DNA from: Pedobacter sp. MR2016-24
GTDB lineage: Bacteria > Bacteroidota > Bacteroidia > Sphingobacteriales > Sphingobacteriaceae
DNA length: 64,000 nt
Assembly: GCF_026239655.1 (NCBI RefSeq)
Contig: NZ_JAPIVO010000006.1
Span: 186,001-250,000, forward strand
Direction of reading: 5' to 3'
Shown here one piece after another: positions 27,470 to 36,543 of the stretch. The position numbers and the translations under genes are program-made. The notes beneath the pieces were generated by a model. It saw nothing but the letters and a program-made list of their open reading frames with translations, was not told the DNA's origin and ran no database searches. Positions within the stretch are counted from its first letter, which is position 1. Each line of letters begins with the position of its first letter.

Positions 27470-28537
27470 TTGGAAGTGAAAAATGATTTAGATTTTGGTT
27501 TTATCGATACAGTAAGGTGTATTTCTATGATAGGTATTGTTTTTGAACATTCTAGTATAAATGTTTCATATACGGATATTATATCTACTCTAGTAAGTAT
27601 GATTTTTTTGTTAGCGTTTAAATTCGTAACTATCGTTTTTTTTATGATTGCTGGTTTTCTTCTACACCATAAATTTCGGGAATACTCTTCAATACAATAT
27701 CTAAAGAATAGAATTAGTAACACTTTTAAACCTTGGAGTTTTTGGGTAGCGATTTTAATTGTTTTAAATATTCTGTATCTTGTTTATTCAATTGGATTAA
27801 ATGCTGTATTTAAATCTTTTGACACCTTCACAATAATTTTATTTAGTGAGATTTACAATACAGTATTTTTAACTAGTTTCTGGTTCATTCCAAATTTTTT
27901 ACTTTGTATATGTATACTATTATCCTTTAAAAAGGTATTATACAGTTGTTGGTTGGGCTTTTTTTTTCTAATTCTAACACTTTTTTATTGCGTTAATATA
28001 TATACAGGGTGGGTGTTAGCAAGTCATTCAGGTGCACTCCTTGGATTTGTATTTTATTTCTGGTTGGGCGCTTACATAAATAAGCATTATTCTAGGATTA
28101 GTAGTCACATAAAAAAATGTTCTTATACCCGATTAATTATAATTAACGTATTTTTATTTATCACTAGTTTAGCTGAATCGTATTTCTTATTTACGACCGG
28201 ATCAGATCAAGTGTTTAATGTCTTAAAATTTACCAATATACTTTACTCTCTTGGTATGTTTGTTTTATTAATAAAAATTGGGAAGATTAACTGGCTTTCA
28301 GTTAATTTGTTACCTCGTAAAACTACATTTGGAATTTATTTGGTACATTGGATATTTGTCGTATACCTCACAGGTTTGGTCTTTAAACCATTTCATCTTG
28401 TTTTTGACGAGTATAATGTATATCAAAATATAGGTTGGTCAATTCTAAGATTTCTAACTGTATACTTGTCCAGTTTTTTTATTGTTAAAATGCTTATTTC
28501 AAGTAAGTTTAAGTGGGTATTTGGGATCAGAATTTAA
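27470..28537 (+). CDS. Acyltransferase 3 family membrane protein
   Basis: The 355-residue product has about ten membrane segments. The N-terminal stretch FIDTVRCISMIGIVFEHSS carries the R and H of the acyltransferase 3 family motif, and the C-terminal FGIYLVHWIFVVYL matches the usual YLVH motif. Such enzymes add acetyl or similar groups to polysaccharides at the membrane. The frame opens at a TTG. An ATG at 27451 lies 19 bases upstream in another frame and reads MNISPIFGSEK before a stop at 27484, so a one-base shift in an A-run may have changed the original start. AT-rich like the upstream cassette. Confidence 0.82.
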   Translation: MEVKNDLDFGFIDTVRCISMIGIVFEHSSINVSYTDIISTLVSMIFLLAFKFVTIVFFMIAGFLLHHKFREYSSIQYLKNRISNTFKPWSFWVAILIVLNILYLVYSIGLNAVFKSFDTFTIILFSEIYNTVFLTSFWFIPNFLLCICILLSFKKVLYSCWLGFFFLILTLFYCVNIYTGWVLASHSGALLGFVFYFWLGAYINKHYSRISSHIKKCSYTRLIIINVFLFITSLAESYFLFTTGSDQVFNVLKFTNILYSLGMFVLLIKIGKINWLSVNLLPRKTTFGIYLVHWIFVVYLTGLVFKPFHLVFDEYNVYQNIGWSILRFLTVYLSSFFIVKMLISSKFKWVFGIRI

Positions 28538-28742
28538 GTTTTTACGAAGTTAATTATTGTCCGTCATTACTTGCCTTTCGCAGATATGTATTTGGCTGTT
28601 ATTATCTGATTATGATGATAAATCTTCAAAGGGTAATTATTTGATAACTACATATAAATGTATGGTGTTATTTTAAAGCGAATAATAATACGCTAGTATT
28701 TAATACTATATAATATTATATTCGAATATTAAATGGTTAATA

Positions 28743-29549
28743 ATGAAACTGAACACCACTCGCACAATATTTTTGATTATTTCTTTTTTTTGTTTGTTTT
28801 CTTGCAAAAAAACTGTTCAAAATTCTGAATTGATAAAGGAAGACATTTTAAATATTGATACTGCTCAGTTGTCACTTCCGTTACCTATCGAAAATCAAAT
28901 AGATTCTATTATTGAATTTCCAGATTCTTCCTTGAAGATTGTGATATTAGGATCTTCAACTTCCGCAGGTAATGGAGCAAGTAGCTTATCTCTTAGTTGG
29001 GTGAATTTATTACGAAATAAGTTAAGACAAGATGGTAAAAACGTAGATATTATAAATTTATCTGTTCCAGGATACAATACATTTCACATTTTACCTAACG
29101 GAAATATTGAGAGCTCAGGAAAACCATCTCCAGACATATTTAGAAATATAACAAAAGCTATTAGTTATCGGCCTAATTTGATTATTATTAACATGCCTAC
29201 AAATGATGTTGCTTCGGGATTTTCAGATGATCAAATTTTAGCTAATTATACTGTATTAGTAAACCTGATGAAGTCTAATAATATAAATTATATGATCACA
29301 GGCACACAACCGCGAAATTTTGGTAACGCAGATATGAGAAAAAGGCTCAAAATTCTAAATGATAAAATGATTATATCCTTTCCTGGCCATGTAGTGGACT
29401 ATTTGCAAAAGTTAAGTAAAAATGGTTGGTTTATTTTAGAATACTTTTCTTTCGGTGACGATATTCACTTAAATGATAGAGGACATAGAATTATATTTCA
29501 ATATATTATTAACTTTCCAATATTTAAGAAATTGGTTGGTTATCAGTAA
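28743..29549 (+). CDS. SGNH/GDSL-type hydrolase lipoprotein
   Basis: The 268-residue product has a lipoprotein signal peptide (LIISFFCLFSC then KK). The N-terminal catalytic block is IVILGSSTSAGNGA near residue 75, with serine in the place of the GDSL serine. IINMPTNDVASG near 153 is the block III region with asparagine, and DDIHLNDRGH near 240-249 is the block V Asp-x-x-His. It probably removes acyl groups from a polysaccharide in the periplasm or at the surface, which would pair well with the acyltransferase upstream. A gap of about 200 bases separates the two, so it may have its own promoter. Confidence 0.82.
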   Translation: MKLNTTRTIFLIISFFCLFSCKKTVQNSELIKEDILNIDTAQLSLPLPIENQIDSIIEFPDSSLKIVILGSSTSAGNGASSLSLSWVNLLRNKLRQDGKNVDIINLSVPGYNTFHILPNGNIESSGKPSPDIFRNITKAISYRPNLIIINMPTNDVASGFSDDQILANYTVLVNLMKSNNINYMITGTQPRNFGNADMRKRLKILNDKMIISFPGHVVDYLQKLSKNGWFILEYFSFGDDIHLNDRGHRIIFQYIINFPIFKKLVGYQ

Positions 29550-29829
29550 TTTGTGCTTATTGTATGTGGTAAATTAGGCAATCTAAATGTTATTATGAAT
29601 GTAATAAAGTGGGGCTTTAAATGCAGTCATCTTGAGAAAGTAAGCTGAGTTTGTGATCCATTATTTCAGAGAACTGGAACCGGCTTAAATTGGCTCAGAT
29701 CCCACCAGACATTCATGTATTTCAAAGCACTTTCTATAGTTTGGATGGATATATCGGTGATTGTGAGCCACGCGTATCGCTAGAAGATGGGCCAGGCGTA
29801 TCGGTGATAGCTGGCCAGCAATAATAGGA

Positions 29830-30558
29830 TTATTTTTTTACTTTTCTCAGGGATTCACCTGATAAACTTATTCGGTGTGCGCCATGAACAAGTCTATCAA
29901 GAATGGCGTCAGCGATAGTTCCCTCACCTATGACTTCATACCAAGTACTCACAGGAAGTTGTGAAGCAATTATTGTGGCTTTTTTGTTGTGCCCGTCTTC
30001 GATAATTTCCATCAAAAGATCTCTTTGATTTTTGTCGAGATTTTGTAATCCAAAGTCGTCAAGGATCAGTAGATCCTGTTTCTCAATACCAGCTATTTCT
30101 CTGTACAGCGAGTTATCTGCCTTGGCGCTATTGAGCCTTGTAAACAGTTTAGCAGTATTGTAGTACGCAACTTTAAAACCCATAGAACAAGCCTGATGGC
30201 CTAATGCGGAGGCAATAAAACTTTTTCCTACACCCGTTGGACCAGTAATGAGAACATTCTCTTTCTGTTGAACAAATTGACAAGACGAAAGCCGGGTCAG
30301 TAATTCCTTGTGAAGATCCCTTGCAGCCTGATAGTTGATTTCAGATAAATGAGAAAGATAACGGAATGCTGCGCTCTGCGTTAACCGCTCTACTTTTTTA
30401 TTAGATCGATCCTGCCATTCTGCATCCACCACCATGCTAAGTAGTTAGTCAGCTGTCAATTGCAGGTGGCATTTGCTTTCAATACTACTACTGTAAGCCA
30501 ATAGCATTCCCTGCAGCCGTAGGCTTTTCATTTTTTCTAGTGTTTGTTGAGTATTCAT
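29830..30558 (-). pseudogene. istB: istB, IS21 helper ATPase, nonsense-mutated
   Basis: From the ATG at 30558 the frame reads MNTQQTLEKMKSLRLQGMLL and continues to LQLTAD, then meets an in-frame TAA at 30445-30447. It carries straight on as LLSMVVDAEWQDR. The sense codon was most likely GAA (TADELL), so one base change made the stop. The rest is intact: Walker A ITGPTGVGKSF, Walker B LLILDDFGL and the C-terminal IADAILDRLVHGAHRI. The restored protein would have 242 residues, the normal IstB size. A shorter restart at ATG 30435 would lack the N-terminal domain that contacts the transposase. Confidence 0.9.
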
Positions 30559-30572
30559 ATTGTTATTATTTG

Positions 30573-32109
30573 TTAATGATAATAAGCGGAGCCACGTAGA
30601 TTTTCGTGCAATGGCAGTTGAACTTCCTCCTACTTTAATGGTTGTTGATCAAGATTTTGCTTTAGGATGGATTCCAGTATTTTATATCCATATTGTTCAA
30701 CTGATCGCACGGATACCTGCGGATATTAGCCTCTCAATCCCGTAGATCTTGCCCAATCGTTGGATACCTCCAAAGGATCGATAGGCTTGTTCTGGATGTG
30801 ACCGTTGCACAAACACTTTTTCAATATATTGGTAGATTACGGGGTCTTTGGATTCTGCCCATGATAGAAAAGAAGCCACATTCCATTCCTTCATGATCTG
30901 ATGATTGGCGGGCATATGATTATCATGTGTGCTGAAGCCCGCTGCCTTTCTGTTCCTAATATGACAGGCAATTCGTGAAATTTAAGAATAGATTTCTACC
31001 AACGTCTCGTTATAGCGGATCTCTACTTTTCTACCGATATATTGATGCGGCATACTATAATAATGTTTATCCTCGCTGATAAAGACGTGATAGTTCTTCT
31101 GTACCAAAGTATTTTTATAAGTGAGTAATTCATATGGTTGTACTGGTAACAGCAGGGGCTTTTCCTGCTCCAGAAATAACTGTGTACGGCTGGTCTGTCT
31201 CTGCTGGTACATGCGCGCATTATAAAGATCAAGCAATGGCTTGATTGCTTGATTCATGGAATGAAGATCAAAGAACACCTGGTCTTTTAAGGCAAAGCAG
31301 ATTCTTTGATAAACAAGTCGTACAGCGTTCTCAACTAATACTTTATCCTTTTGTTTACGTGCTCTGGTAGCCAATACTGCTGTTCCATAGTGTAGCGCAA
31401 AGGCTTTAAAGTCTTTATTAAGTTCAGGTTCATAGCGATGAGCCTGTGTTACCGCCGATTTTAAGTTATCCGTGACAATCAATTTAGGAACACCACCATT
31501 AAATTCAAAGCATCTTCTGATACTATTGAAAAAATAAGCCTTCCGCTGACTTTCACTCGCTTCGACATAAGTATATCCACTACCTCCAAGTATACCGATA
31601 AACACCTCCGCTGGTCTTGTTTCTCCTGTTTCTCTATCAGTAAGCAACAGGCAGTCACCAGCATAATCGATTAATAGCTTTCCACCCATGATCTGTTCCA
31701 TGTGAAATGAGGCATGCTGCACGGCAAAAGCTTTTTGCACATGTTCTTTGAACTGAGTGTATCCATATCCTTCCGGATATTTCTTACGATAATCATCCCA
31801 GATATTCAGATAGGTAAAGCCCGAATGTTTCAAGGCAGTACGAAAAGCTGGTATCATTTCCTGCAGGTTAGTATAGCATTGCGGTTTATTGAATGCTTTG
31901 GACTCTGGCAAAATAGATGTAAGGGCTTCTTCATCTAGGCGACTAAGTTCTGAGAAATCTTTTCAGGAAGAACCCAAGTTTAGGATATACTCATTTACCG
32001 TTTTACGGTTTATGCCCAGCAACCTGGCTATGGATCGGTTGCTTTCTCCACGGGCCTTCAATTGAATTATACGTCGTATATCTAACAAGTCTTTTCGATG
32101 ACCAGTCAT
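30573..32109 (-). pseudogene. istA: istA, IS21 transposase, multiple disabling mutations
   Basis: Read from ATG 32109, the N-terminal helix-turn-helix (RSIARLLGINRKTVNEYI) is followed by an in-frame TGA at 31963-31965. The catalytic core (KLLIDYAGDCL; VFIGILGGSGYTYVEASES; LIVTDNLKSAV) is then open to a TAA at 30982-30984. The frame continues (ISRIACHIRNRKAAGFSTHD) to a one-base shift near 30700, and the last part (EQYGYKILESIL to HENLRGSAYYH) contains a TAG at 30630-30632. With these repaired the protein would have about 512 residues, the usual IstA length. The transposase cannot be functional. Confidence 0.9.
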
Positions 32110-32454
32110 ATTTTTACAGATTTATGTACTCTGTAAAATACAACTTGTTTTAAGTGGCCCGGTATAACCGATAGGACTGGCCCAATATCACCGATACAAG
32201 TGGCCCGTTATAGACCGATATATGCAGTTTGGAAGAAATATATTTCAGTATTGAAAGCCAGGGTCTTCATTGGTTGAAGGCTTAAACCGTAGAATTAACA
32301 CATATATGGTAAAGTAATATCCTCAAGATAGAGACTGTAGGGAGTTTCGTTTAAATGACCAACCGTATTGCATTTAAAGTCGACATCTATTTTGTAACCC
32401 TCCTAAAATATCGGACTGTATAAGTAGCGAAATTCGTAATTTTAAAATAATAAG

Positions 32455-32721
32455 ATGAAAAAGTCAATAATCAGTGAAAGCCAGATCGTAGCAGCCATCA
32501 AGGCACAAGAGTCAGGTAAAAAAGTGGTAGATATTTGCCGTGAACTTGGCGTACACCAAGCCACATTCTATAATTGGAAGAAAAAGTACACCGGGATGGA
32601 TAATCAGGAGCTTCGCCGTTTGAAAGAACTGGAAGAGGAAAATCGCAGACTTAAGCATATGTATGCTGAACTAGCCCTTGATAACAAGATACTTAAAGAT
32701 GTACTTTCAAAAAAGTTCTAA
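32455..32721 (+). CDS. IS3-family OrfA (transposase HTH subunit)
   Basis: The 88-residue protein is intact. It has an N-terminal helix-turn-helix (ESQIVAAIKAQESGKKVVD, then LGVHQATFYNWKKKY) and a C-terminal leucine-zipper-like helix (LRRLKELEEENRRLKHMY). This is the standard OrfA of the IS407 group of IS3 elements. Near its end is the heptamer AAAAAAG (32709-32715), the usual signal for the -1 ribosomal frameshift that would fuse it to OrfB. Because orfB is broken, OrfA alone can at most act as a DNA-binding regulator of related elements. Confidence 0.88.
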   Translation: MKKSIISESQIVAAIKAQESGKKVVDICRELGVHQATFYNWKKKYTGMDNQELRRLKELEEENRRLKHMYAELALDNKILKDVLSKKF

Positions 32722-33525
32722 AGCCCTGCCAGCGTAAAAACATGGTTGCTTATGTGGTGGAGCATCACCAGATCAGCATCAGTAGGGCTTGTCGGGTAGC
32801 TTCGCTACCTAAATCCATGTATTATTATCAAGAGGTAAAGGATGATTCAGAAACCATAGCTAACTTCAGGAACTGTCTTTGGCTTATCTAACTGAAAGAC
32901 AGGATCTATACTATGGAAGAATCCGTACACACGGCTATAAATGGAATTATAAAAGAGTCAGGCGGGTGTATCTATTACTAGGATTAAATCAACGAAGGAA
33001 AGTACGCATGCGTTTACCAGAGAGGGTAAAAACTCCGCTGTTACGTCCGGATGATCCTGGAGAAATGTGATCTATGGACTTTATGAACGATGTGCTGACC
33101 AATCAAAGAAAGTTCAGGACACTAAATGTCATAGATGATTTTAACAGGGAAGCCATTGCTATTGAAGTTGCTCATTCGATGTCGGCGGTAAGAGTAACCA
33201 GGATATTGGAACAATCATTTGCGAGCAAGGAAAACCAAAATGTATCAGGGTTGATAATGGATCTGAATTTATTAGTAAGGAATTCAGTACATGGTGCAAG
33301 GATAATCATATTGAAATTCGATATACACAACTCGGAAGGCCAATGCAAAATGATATATAGAACGTTTTAATTGCAGCTTCAGGCCAAGTATTCTGGATGC
33401 GAATTTATTTGATGATATAACGCAAGTACAGCTTCTAGCAGAAGAATGGGTAAACGATTACAACTCAAAGAGCCACATGAAGCTTTGGAGGGTAAAATAC
33501 TGCTGGAATATAGAGCCCAATGGGG
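32709..33525 (+). pseudogene. IS3-family OrfB (DDE transposase), frameshifted and nonsense-mutated
   Basis: After the slippery A6G the -1 frame reads KPCQRKNMVAYVVEHHQISI and SMYYYQEVKDDSE, then loses frame near 32870. In the new frame it continues with YYGRIRTHGYKWNYKRVRRVY and meets TGA at 33068-33070 where the family has W (GEMWSMDFM). The catalytic-core part NVIDDFNREAIAIEV follows, and frame is lost again after about 33220. Recognisable pieces in other frames (VDNGSEFISKEFSTWC, then AEEWVNDYNSKS) lead to the C-terminus. At least three lesions, so no transposase is made. Confidence 0.88.
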
Positions 33526-33528
33526 TTT

Positions 33529-33567
33529 CAGCATGCAGTCAACTCCTGCGGAGTCGACTGCATGCTG
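33529..33567. repeat. Long hairpin, 18-bp arms, 3-nt loop
   Basis: An inverted repeat, 33529-33546 against 33550-33567, starts CAGCATGCAGTC on the left arm and ends GACTGCATGCTG on the right. The arms differ at only one base in 18 and are separated by TGC. It lies near the right end of the IS3 relic, after the orfB remains. It may be an element-borne terminator that also blocks read-through towards the WecA/WbpL-type gene. Confidence 0.75.
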
Positions 33568-33748
33568 AGGGATAAGAAATAATACATGAATTTGAATTCT
33601 CGCCTCCTAAACCGGTTCGAAAAAAGGGAGGGTTACATACAATTTAATATCATTCGCTATATAAGAAAAATAGTCATTTTAAGGTTATATTACGATATTG
33701 TGTATATATTTGTTAATTCCACTTTATTATGGACATCTATTATCGCTT

Positions 33749-34723
33749 ATGAGTATAGTTACATTCGGAACTTTTTTTCTTATTCTTTTTATTACTGAGA
33801 TTCTTTACTTTAAAATTGCTAGTCGTTTCAATATAATTGATCAGCCTAATCATAGAAGTTCTCATGCGGTGTTGGTTTTGAGGGGAGGTGGAATAATATT
33901 CGTTATAGCACCTCTTTTATACTCATTTTATTTTGGATTTGAATATTTTTATTTTTTATTGGGGCTTATTGCTATTGCTTTTATTAGCTTTTTAGATGAT
34001 ATAAAACCGGTAAGTAATAAATTGAGACTGTCAGTTCATTTAATTAGTGTTATACTGTTGTTTTATCAAATGGGGATTCTCAATCTGCCTTTTTATTGGA
34101 TCGTTTTGGCCATTATTTTGGTAATTGGAATCATTAACGCAGTAAATTTTATGGATGGGATAAATGGCATAACTGGAGCTTATGCGCTAATTACACTTTG
34201 TTCTTTGCTTTATATAAATATATTTCAAATCGTTTTTATTAAATCGAACTTTCTGATCATTTCTATATTATCGTTATTGGTTTTCAATATATTTAACTTC
34301 AGAATCAAAGCAAAGTGCTTTGCTGGAGATGTAGGTAGCGTAAGTATTGCTTTTATAATAATGTATTTAGTAGGTGCGCTGATATTAAAAACTTTGGATT
34401 TTACTTACTTCCTGATTCTATTATTATACGGATTAGATACAGTTTCTACTATTTTTTTCAGGTTAATGAGAAAGGAGAATATTTTTGATGCGCATAGAAG
34501 TCATTTTTATCAGTATTTAGCTAATGAAAGAAAAGTCCCTCATCTAATAGTTTCTTCTTCATATGCTTTGGTTCAGTTGCTCATCAATGCTGTTATCATA
34601 TATTTTTTGCCGAAATCTATACCTGCTATTTTAGTGGTACTGGTATTCTCCACAATCATCTTTATAATTGTTCGTTTTTCTACAGAAGGCTCAAGAAAGC
34701 TATTTGGAACCAAAATTGCATAA
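33749..34723 (+). CDS. WecA/WbpL-type undecaprenyl-phosphate glycosyl-1-phosphate transferase
   Basis: The frame opens at a TTG at 33698, but the ATG at 33749 gives the expected N-terminus right before the first membrane segment (TFGTFFLILFITEILYF), so I prefer it (324 residues). There are about ten membrane segments. Family motifs are FNIIDQPNHRSSH with LRGGGI, the acidic FLDDIKPVSNKLRL, the catalytic AVNFMDGINGI and FAGDVGSVSIAF, and the basic DAHRSHFYQYL. This enzyme starts a repeat unit by placing a HexNAc-1-phosphate on undecaprenyl phosphate. It sits right behind two dead insertion sequences and may depend on promoters in or near them. Confidence 0.92.
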   Translation: MSIVTFGTFFLILFITEILYFKIASRFNIIDQPNHRSSHAVLVLRGGGIIFVIAPLLYSFYFGFEYFYFLLGLIAIAFISFLDDIKPVSNKLRLSVHLISVILLFYQMGILNLPFYWIVLAIILVIGIINAVNFMDGINGITGAYALITLCSLLYINIFQIVFIKSNFLIISILSLLVFNIFNFRIKAKCFAGDVGSVSIAFIIMYLVGALILKTLDFTYFLILLLYGLDTVSTIFFRLMRKENIFDAHRSHFYQYLANERKVPHLIVSSSYALVQLLINAVIIYFLPKSIPAILVVLVFSTIIFIIVRFSTEGSRKLFGTKIA

Positions 34724-34733
34724 CGCAAATCAT

Positions 34734-36350
34734 ATGAAAAAAATCATACTTCAGTTATTTCTTGGACTTCTCTTTCTTACTGCAGTTGCTCAGGAGCAAA
34801 CGCCAAACCAGATTTTACCTTATTCTTATCAGTACTATCAGAAGTTTAATAATTCTGTGTATGACGTTGATTCAAAGGTTCATAGTTCGATCAGAGGATT
34901 TTATAGCGATGATACAACACTGGTAGGACGTTATAATGAATTGATGAACATGGGGGTAGATTCAGTTGGTCACCGGAGTTGGTTAAGAAGAAAAATTACT
35001 CAGGAACATTTGTTGAATTTTATTGGTGATGACTACAATGTTTATGCAGATTTTCTACCAGACATGATGATTGGTCGTGACGTAAGAGACAAGAAGAATA
35101 CCTGGTTAAATACGCGTGGCTTTCAATTTGGAGGTAATGTCGGTTCTAAATTTTCATTTTATACAAGTGCTTATGAAAATCAGGGAGTATTCGCTAACTA
35201 TTATAGCAATTTTGTGGAGCAAAATCAGGTTGTTCCCGGACAGGCAGGTGGGGATAAGCTGAATAACAAGACCAAGGATTATTCATACGCTACTGCATTA
35301 ATCTCCTATACACCTAATAAACATTTAAATCTTACTCTCGGACGTGATAAGAACTTCATTGGTGATGGTTACCGTTCGGTACTTTTAAGTGATAATACAG
35401 CTCCTTATTCGTTTTTTAGAGTGCGCGCTACATTGGGTAATGTTCAATACCAGACGATTTATGCTTATATGCTGGATCCGGGAGCAGATCATTTAACTGA
35501 AGACAGGAGGCTTGGTGATCGTGGGAAATGGATGGCGGCGCATTATATCGATTGGAATGTGACTAAAAGATTTTCTGCAGGTTTCTTCCAGGCAGTAACC
35601 TGGGCTGACGCAGAACCGGAAGGTAAACGTGGTTTTGATTTTAATTATGCTCATCCATTTGTATTCCTGCGTTCTGTGGAAAGCGCCAATACTACGTCTC
35701 CAGATAAGATGCGTTTAGGTTTTAATTTGAAATATGAAGTATTTGATCATACTATAGTTTATGGTCAGTTCATGTTTGATGAATTTACTGCTAAAGAGTT
35801 TTTCAAAGGGACTGGTTATTGGGCAAATAAAAATGCTATCCAAATCGGGGTGCGAGGTTCTGATCTGATAAAGGTGAAAGGCTTAAATTACCTAGCTGAA
35901 TTTAATACAGCTAGGCCATATACTTACGCGCATTTTGACCGGGTATCCAATTATGCTTCAATGAACCAGCCATTGGCTAACCAGTTAGGAGCAAATTACA
36001 GAGAATTTGTAGGGCTTTTGAATTATACCTACAAAAGATTTGATTTTAGTGGTGAGTTAATGTATGCAAAGAAGGGCTTGGATTCTGAAGGACAAAATTA
36101 TGGGGGAGATATCTTTAAATCTTATAATGTACGAGTATCAGATTATGGGAATGAGATTGGTCAGGGCTTAGCCACAGATCTATATTATGGTGAAGCGAAA
36201 GTAGCTTATGTCCTTAATCCAAAGTATAATCTGCGTATAGAATTGGGTGGTATATTCAGAAAGGAATCTAATGCGGTATCTTCAACTAATACTGGATTAT
36301 TTACTATTGGTTTGAGAAGTACATTTAGACAATTATATACCGATTTTTAA
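34734..36350 (+). CDS. Outer-membrane beta-barrel protein, RemB/Wzi-like
   Basis: I place the start at ATG 34734, which gives a clean signal peptide (MKKIILQLFLGLLFLTAVAQ) and 538 residues. The body alternates short aromatic-rich strands (FQFGGNVGSKFSFYTSAYE, LTLGRDKNFIGDGY, TIYAYMLDP), as in Wzi-type capsule-anchoring barrels and the Bacteroidota RemB-like proteins. LGRDKNFIGDGYRS resembles the loop typical of that group. It begins 10 bases after the WecA/WbpL-type gene and is probably co-transcribed. It may help attach or display the polymer. The motility link of RemB is known only for gliding species. Confidence 0.75.
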   Translation: MKKIILQLFLGLLFLTAVAQEQTPNQILPYSYQYYQKFNNSVYDVDSKVHSSIRGFYSDDTTLVGRYNELMNMGVDSVGHRSWLRRKITQEHLLNFIGDDYNVYADFLPDMMIGRDVRDKKNTWLNTRGFQFGGNVGSKFSFYTSAYENQGVFANYYSNFVEQNQVVPGQAGGDKLNNKTKDYSYATALISYTPNKHLNLTLGRDKNFIGDGYRSVLLSDNTAPYSFFRVRATLGNVQYQTIYAYMLDPGADHLTEDRRLGDRGKWMAAHYIDWNVTKRFSAGFFQAVTWADAEPEGKRGFDFNYAHPFVFLRSVESANTTSPDKMRLGFNLKYEVFDHTIVYGQFMFDEFTAKEFFKGTGYWANKNAIQIGVRGSDLIKVKGLNYLAEFNTARPYTYAHFDRVSNYASMNQPLANQLGANYREFVGLLNYTYKRFDFSGELMYAKKGLDSEGQNYGGDIFKSYNVRVSDYGNEIGQGLATDLYYGEAKVAYVLNPKYNLRIELGGIFRKESNAVSSTNTGLFTIGLRSTFRQLYTDF

Positions 36351-36380
36351 CGATTTTAGAATTCAGCCTTAGCTATTACA

Positions 36381-36525
36381 TGTTCATTATCTTTGAAAAT
36401 GTGAACATATAAAACTTATATGTCCATTCTATTTGATTATATTTGTGATGTGTCCAATATTTGGTAAAAAATGAACATATAGCTTTTTTGTGTTCAGATA
36501 TCCGTATAGCAGACGCAAATGTCCA
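36381..36525. promoter_or_regulatory. 70-bp tandem repeat of TGTTCA/TGAACA half-sites before fic
   Basis: Seven half-sites TG(T/A)(T/C/A)CA occur at 36381, 36402, 36421, 36451, 36472, 36491 and 36520. The first four and the last four show the same spacing (21, 19, 30 against 21, 19, 29), so the region is two imperfect copies of a 70-bp unit. Within a unit, TGAACATATAA at 36402-36412 and TTATATGTCCA at 36416-36426 form an inverted repeat with one mismatch. The array ends 19 bases before the fic start, a fitting place for an operator. Confidence 0.65.
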
Positions 36526-36543
36526 ACATAATACGCTTATAGC

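Larger units (their letters stand above)
29746..32226 (-). mobile_element. Inactive IS21-family insertion sequence with 7-bp target duplication
   Basis: The element is 2481 bp, normal for IS21. Its ends read TGGATATATCGGT (29746-29758) and, inverted, TGCATATATCGGT (ending at 32226): 13 bases with one mismatch. Internal copies of the ATCGGT...GGCCA motif occur at both ends, as in the multiple terminal repeats of IS21. The 7-bp sequence GTTTGGA occurs directly before it (29739-29745) and directly after it (32227-32233), a clean target duplication. Both genes inside, istA and istB, carry stop codons. Confidence 0.9.
32393..33637 (+). mobile_element. Inactive IS3-family element (IS407-group-like)
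   Basis: The bounds come from matching ends: TGTAACCCTCC at 32393-32403 and its exact complement GGAGGGTTACA at 33627-33637. That gives 1245 bp, a normal size for this group. Inside are an intact orfA and a broken orfB joined by a slippery A6G. I could not find a target-site duplication, so the exact ends should be confirmed. It lies 159 bases beyond the right target repeat of the IS21 element. Confidence 0.8.

Noticed and set aside
27216..27479. An 87-residue plus-strand frame before the acyltransferase
   Set aside because: The translation has no domain pattern and its end overlaps the start of the acyltransferase gene; the minus strand shows a better, though broken, frame.
30560..30745. 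A 61-residue plus-strand frame in the IS21 element
   Set aside because: It is antisense to the C-terminal part of istA and only appears because that region has lost its frame.
33586..33798. A 70-residue frame between the IS3 relic and the WecA/WbpL-type gene
   Set aside because: It crosses the right end of the IS3 element and overlaps the transferase gene; no family resemblance.
36381..36525. The spaced TGTTCA/TGAACA repeats as a CRISPR array
   Set aside because: Repeats are six-base half-sites in both orientations without constant long repeats or unique spacers, and no cas gene is present.
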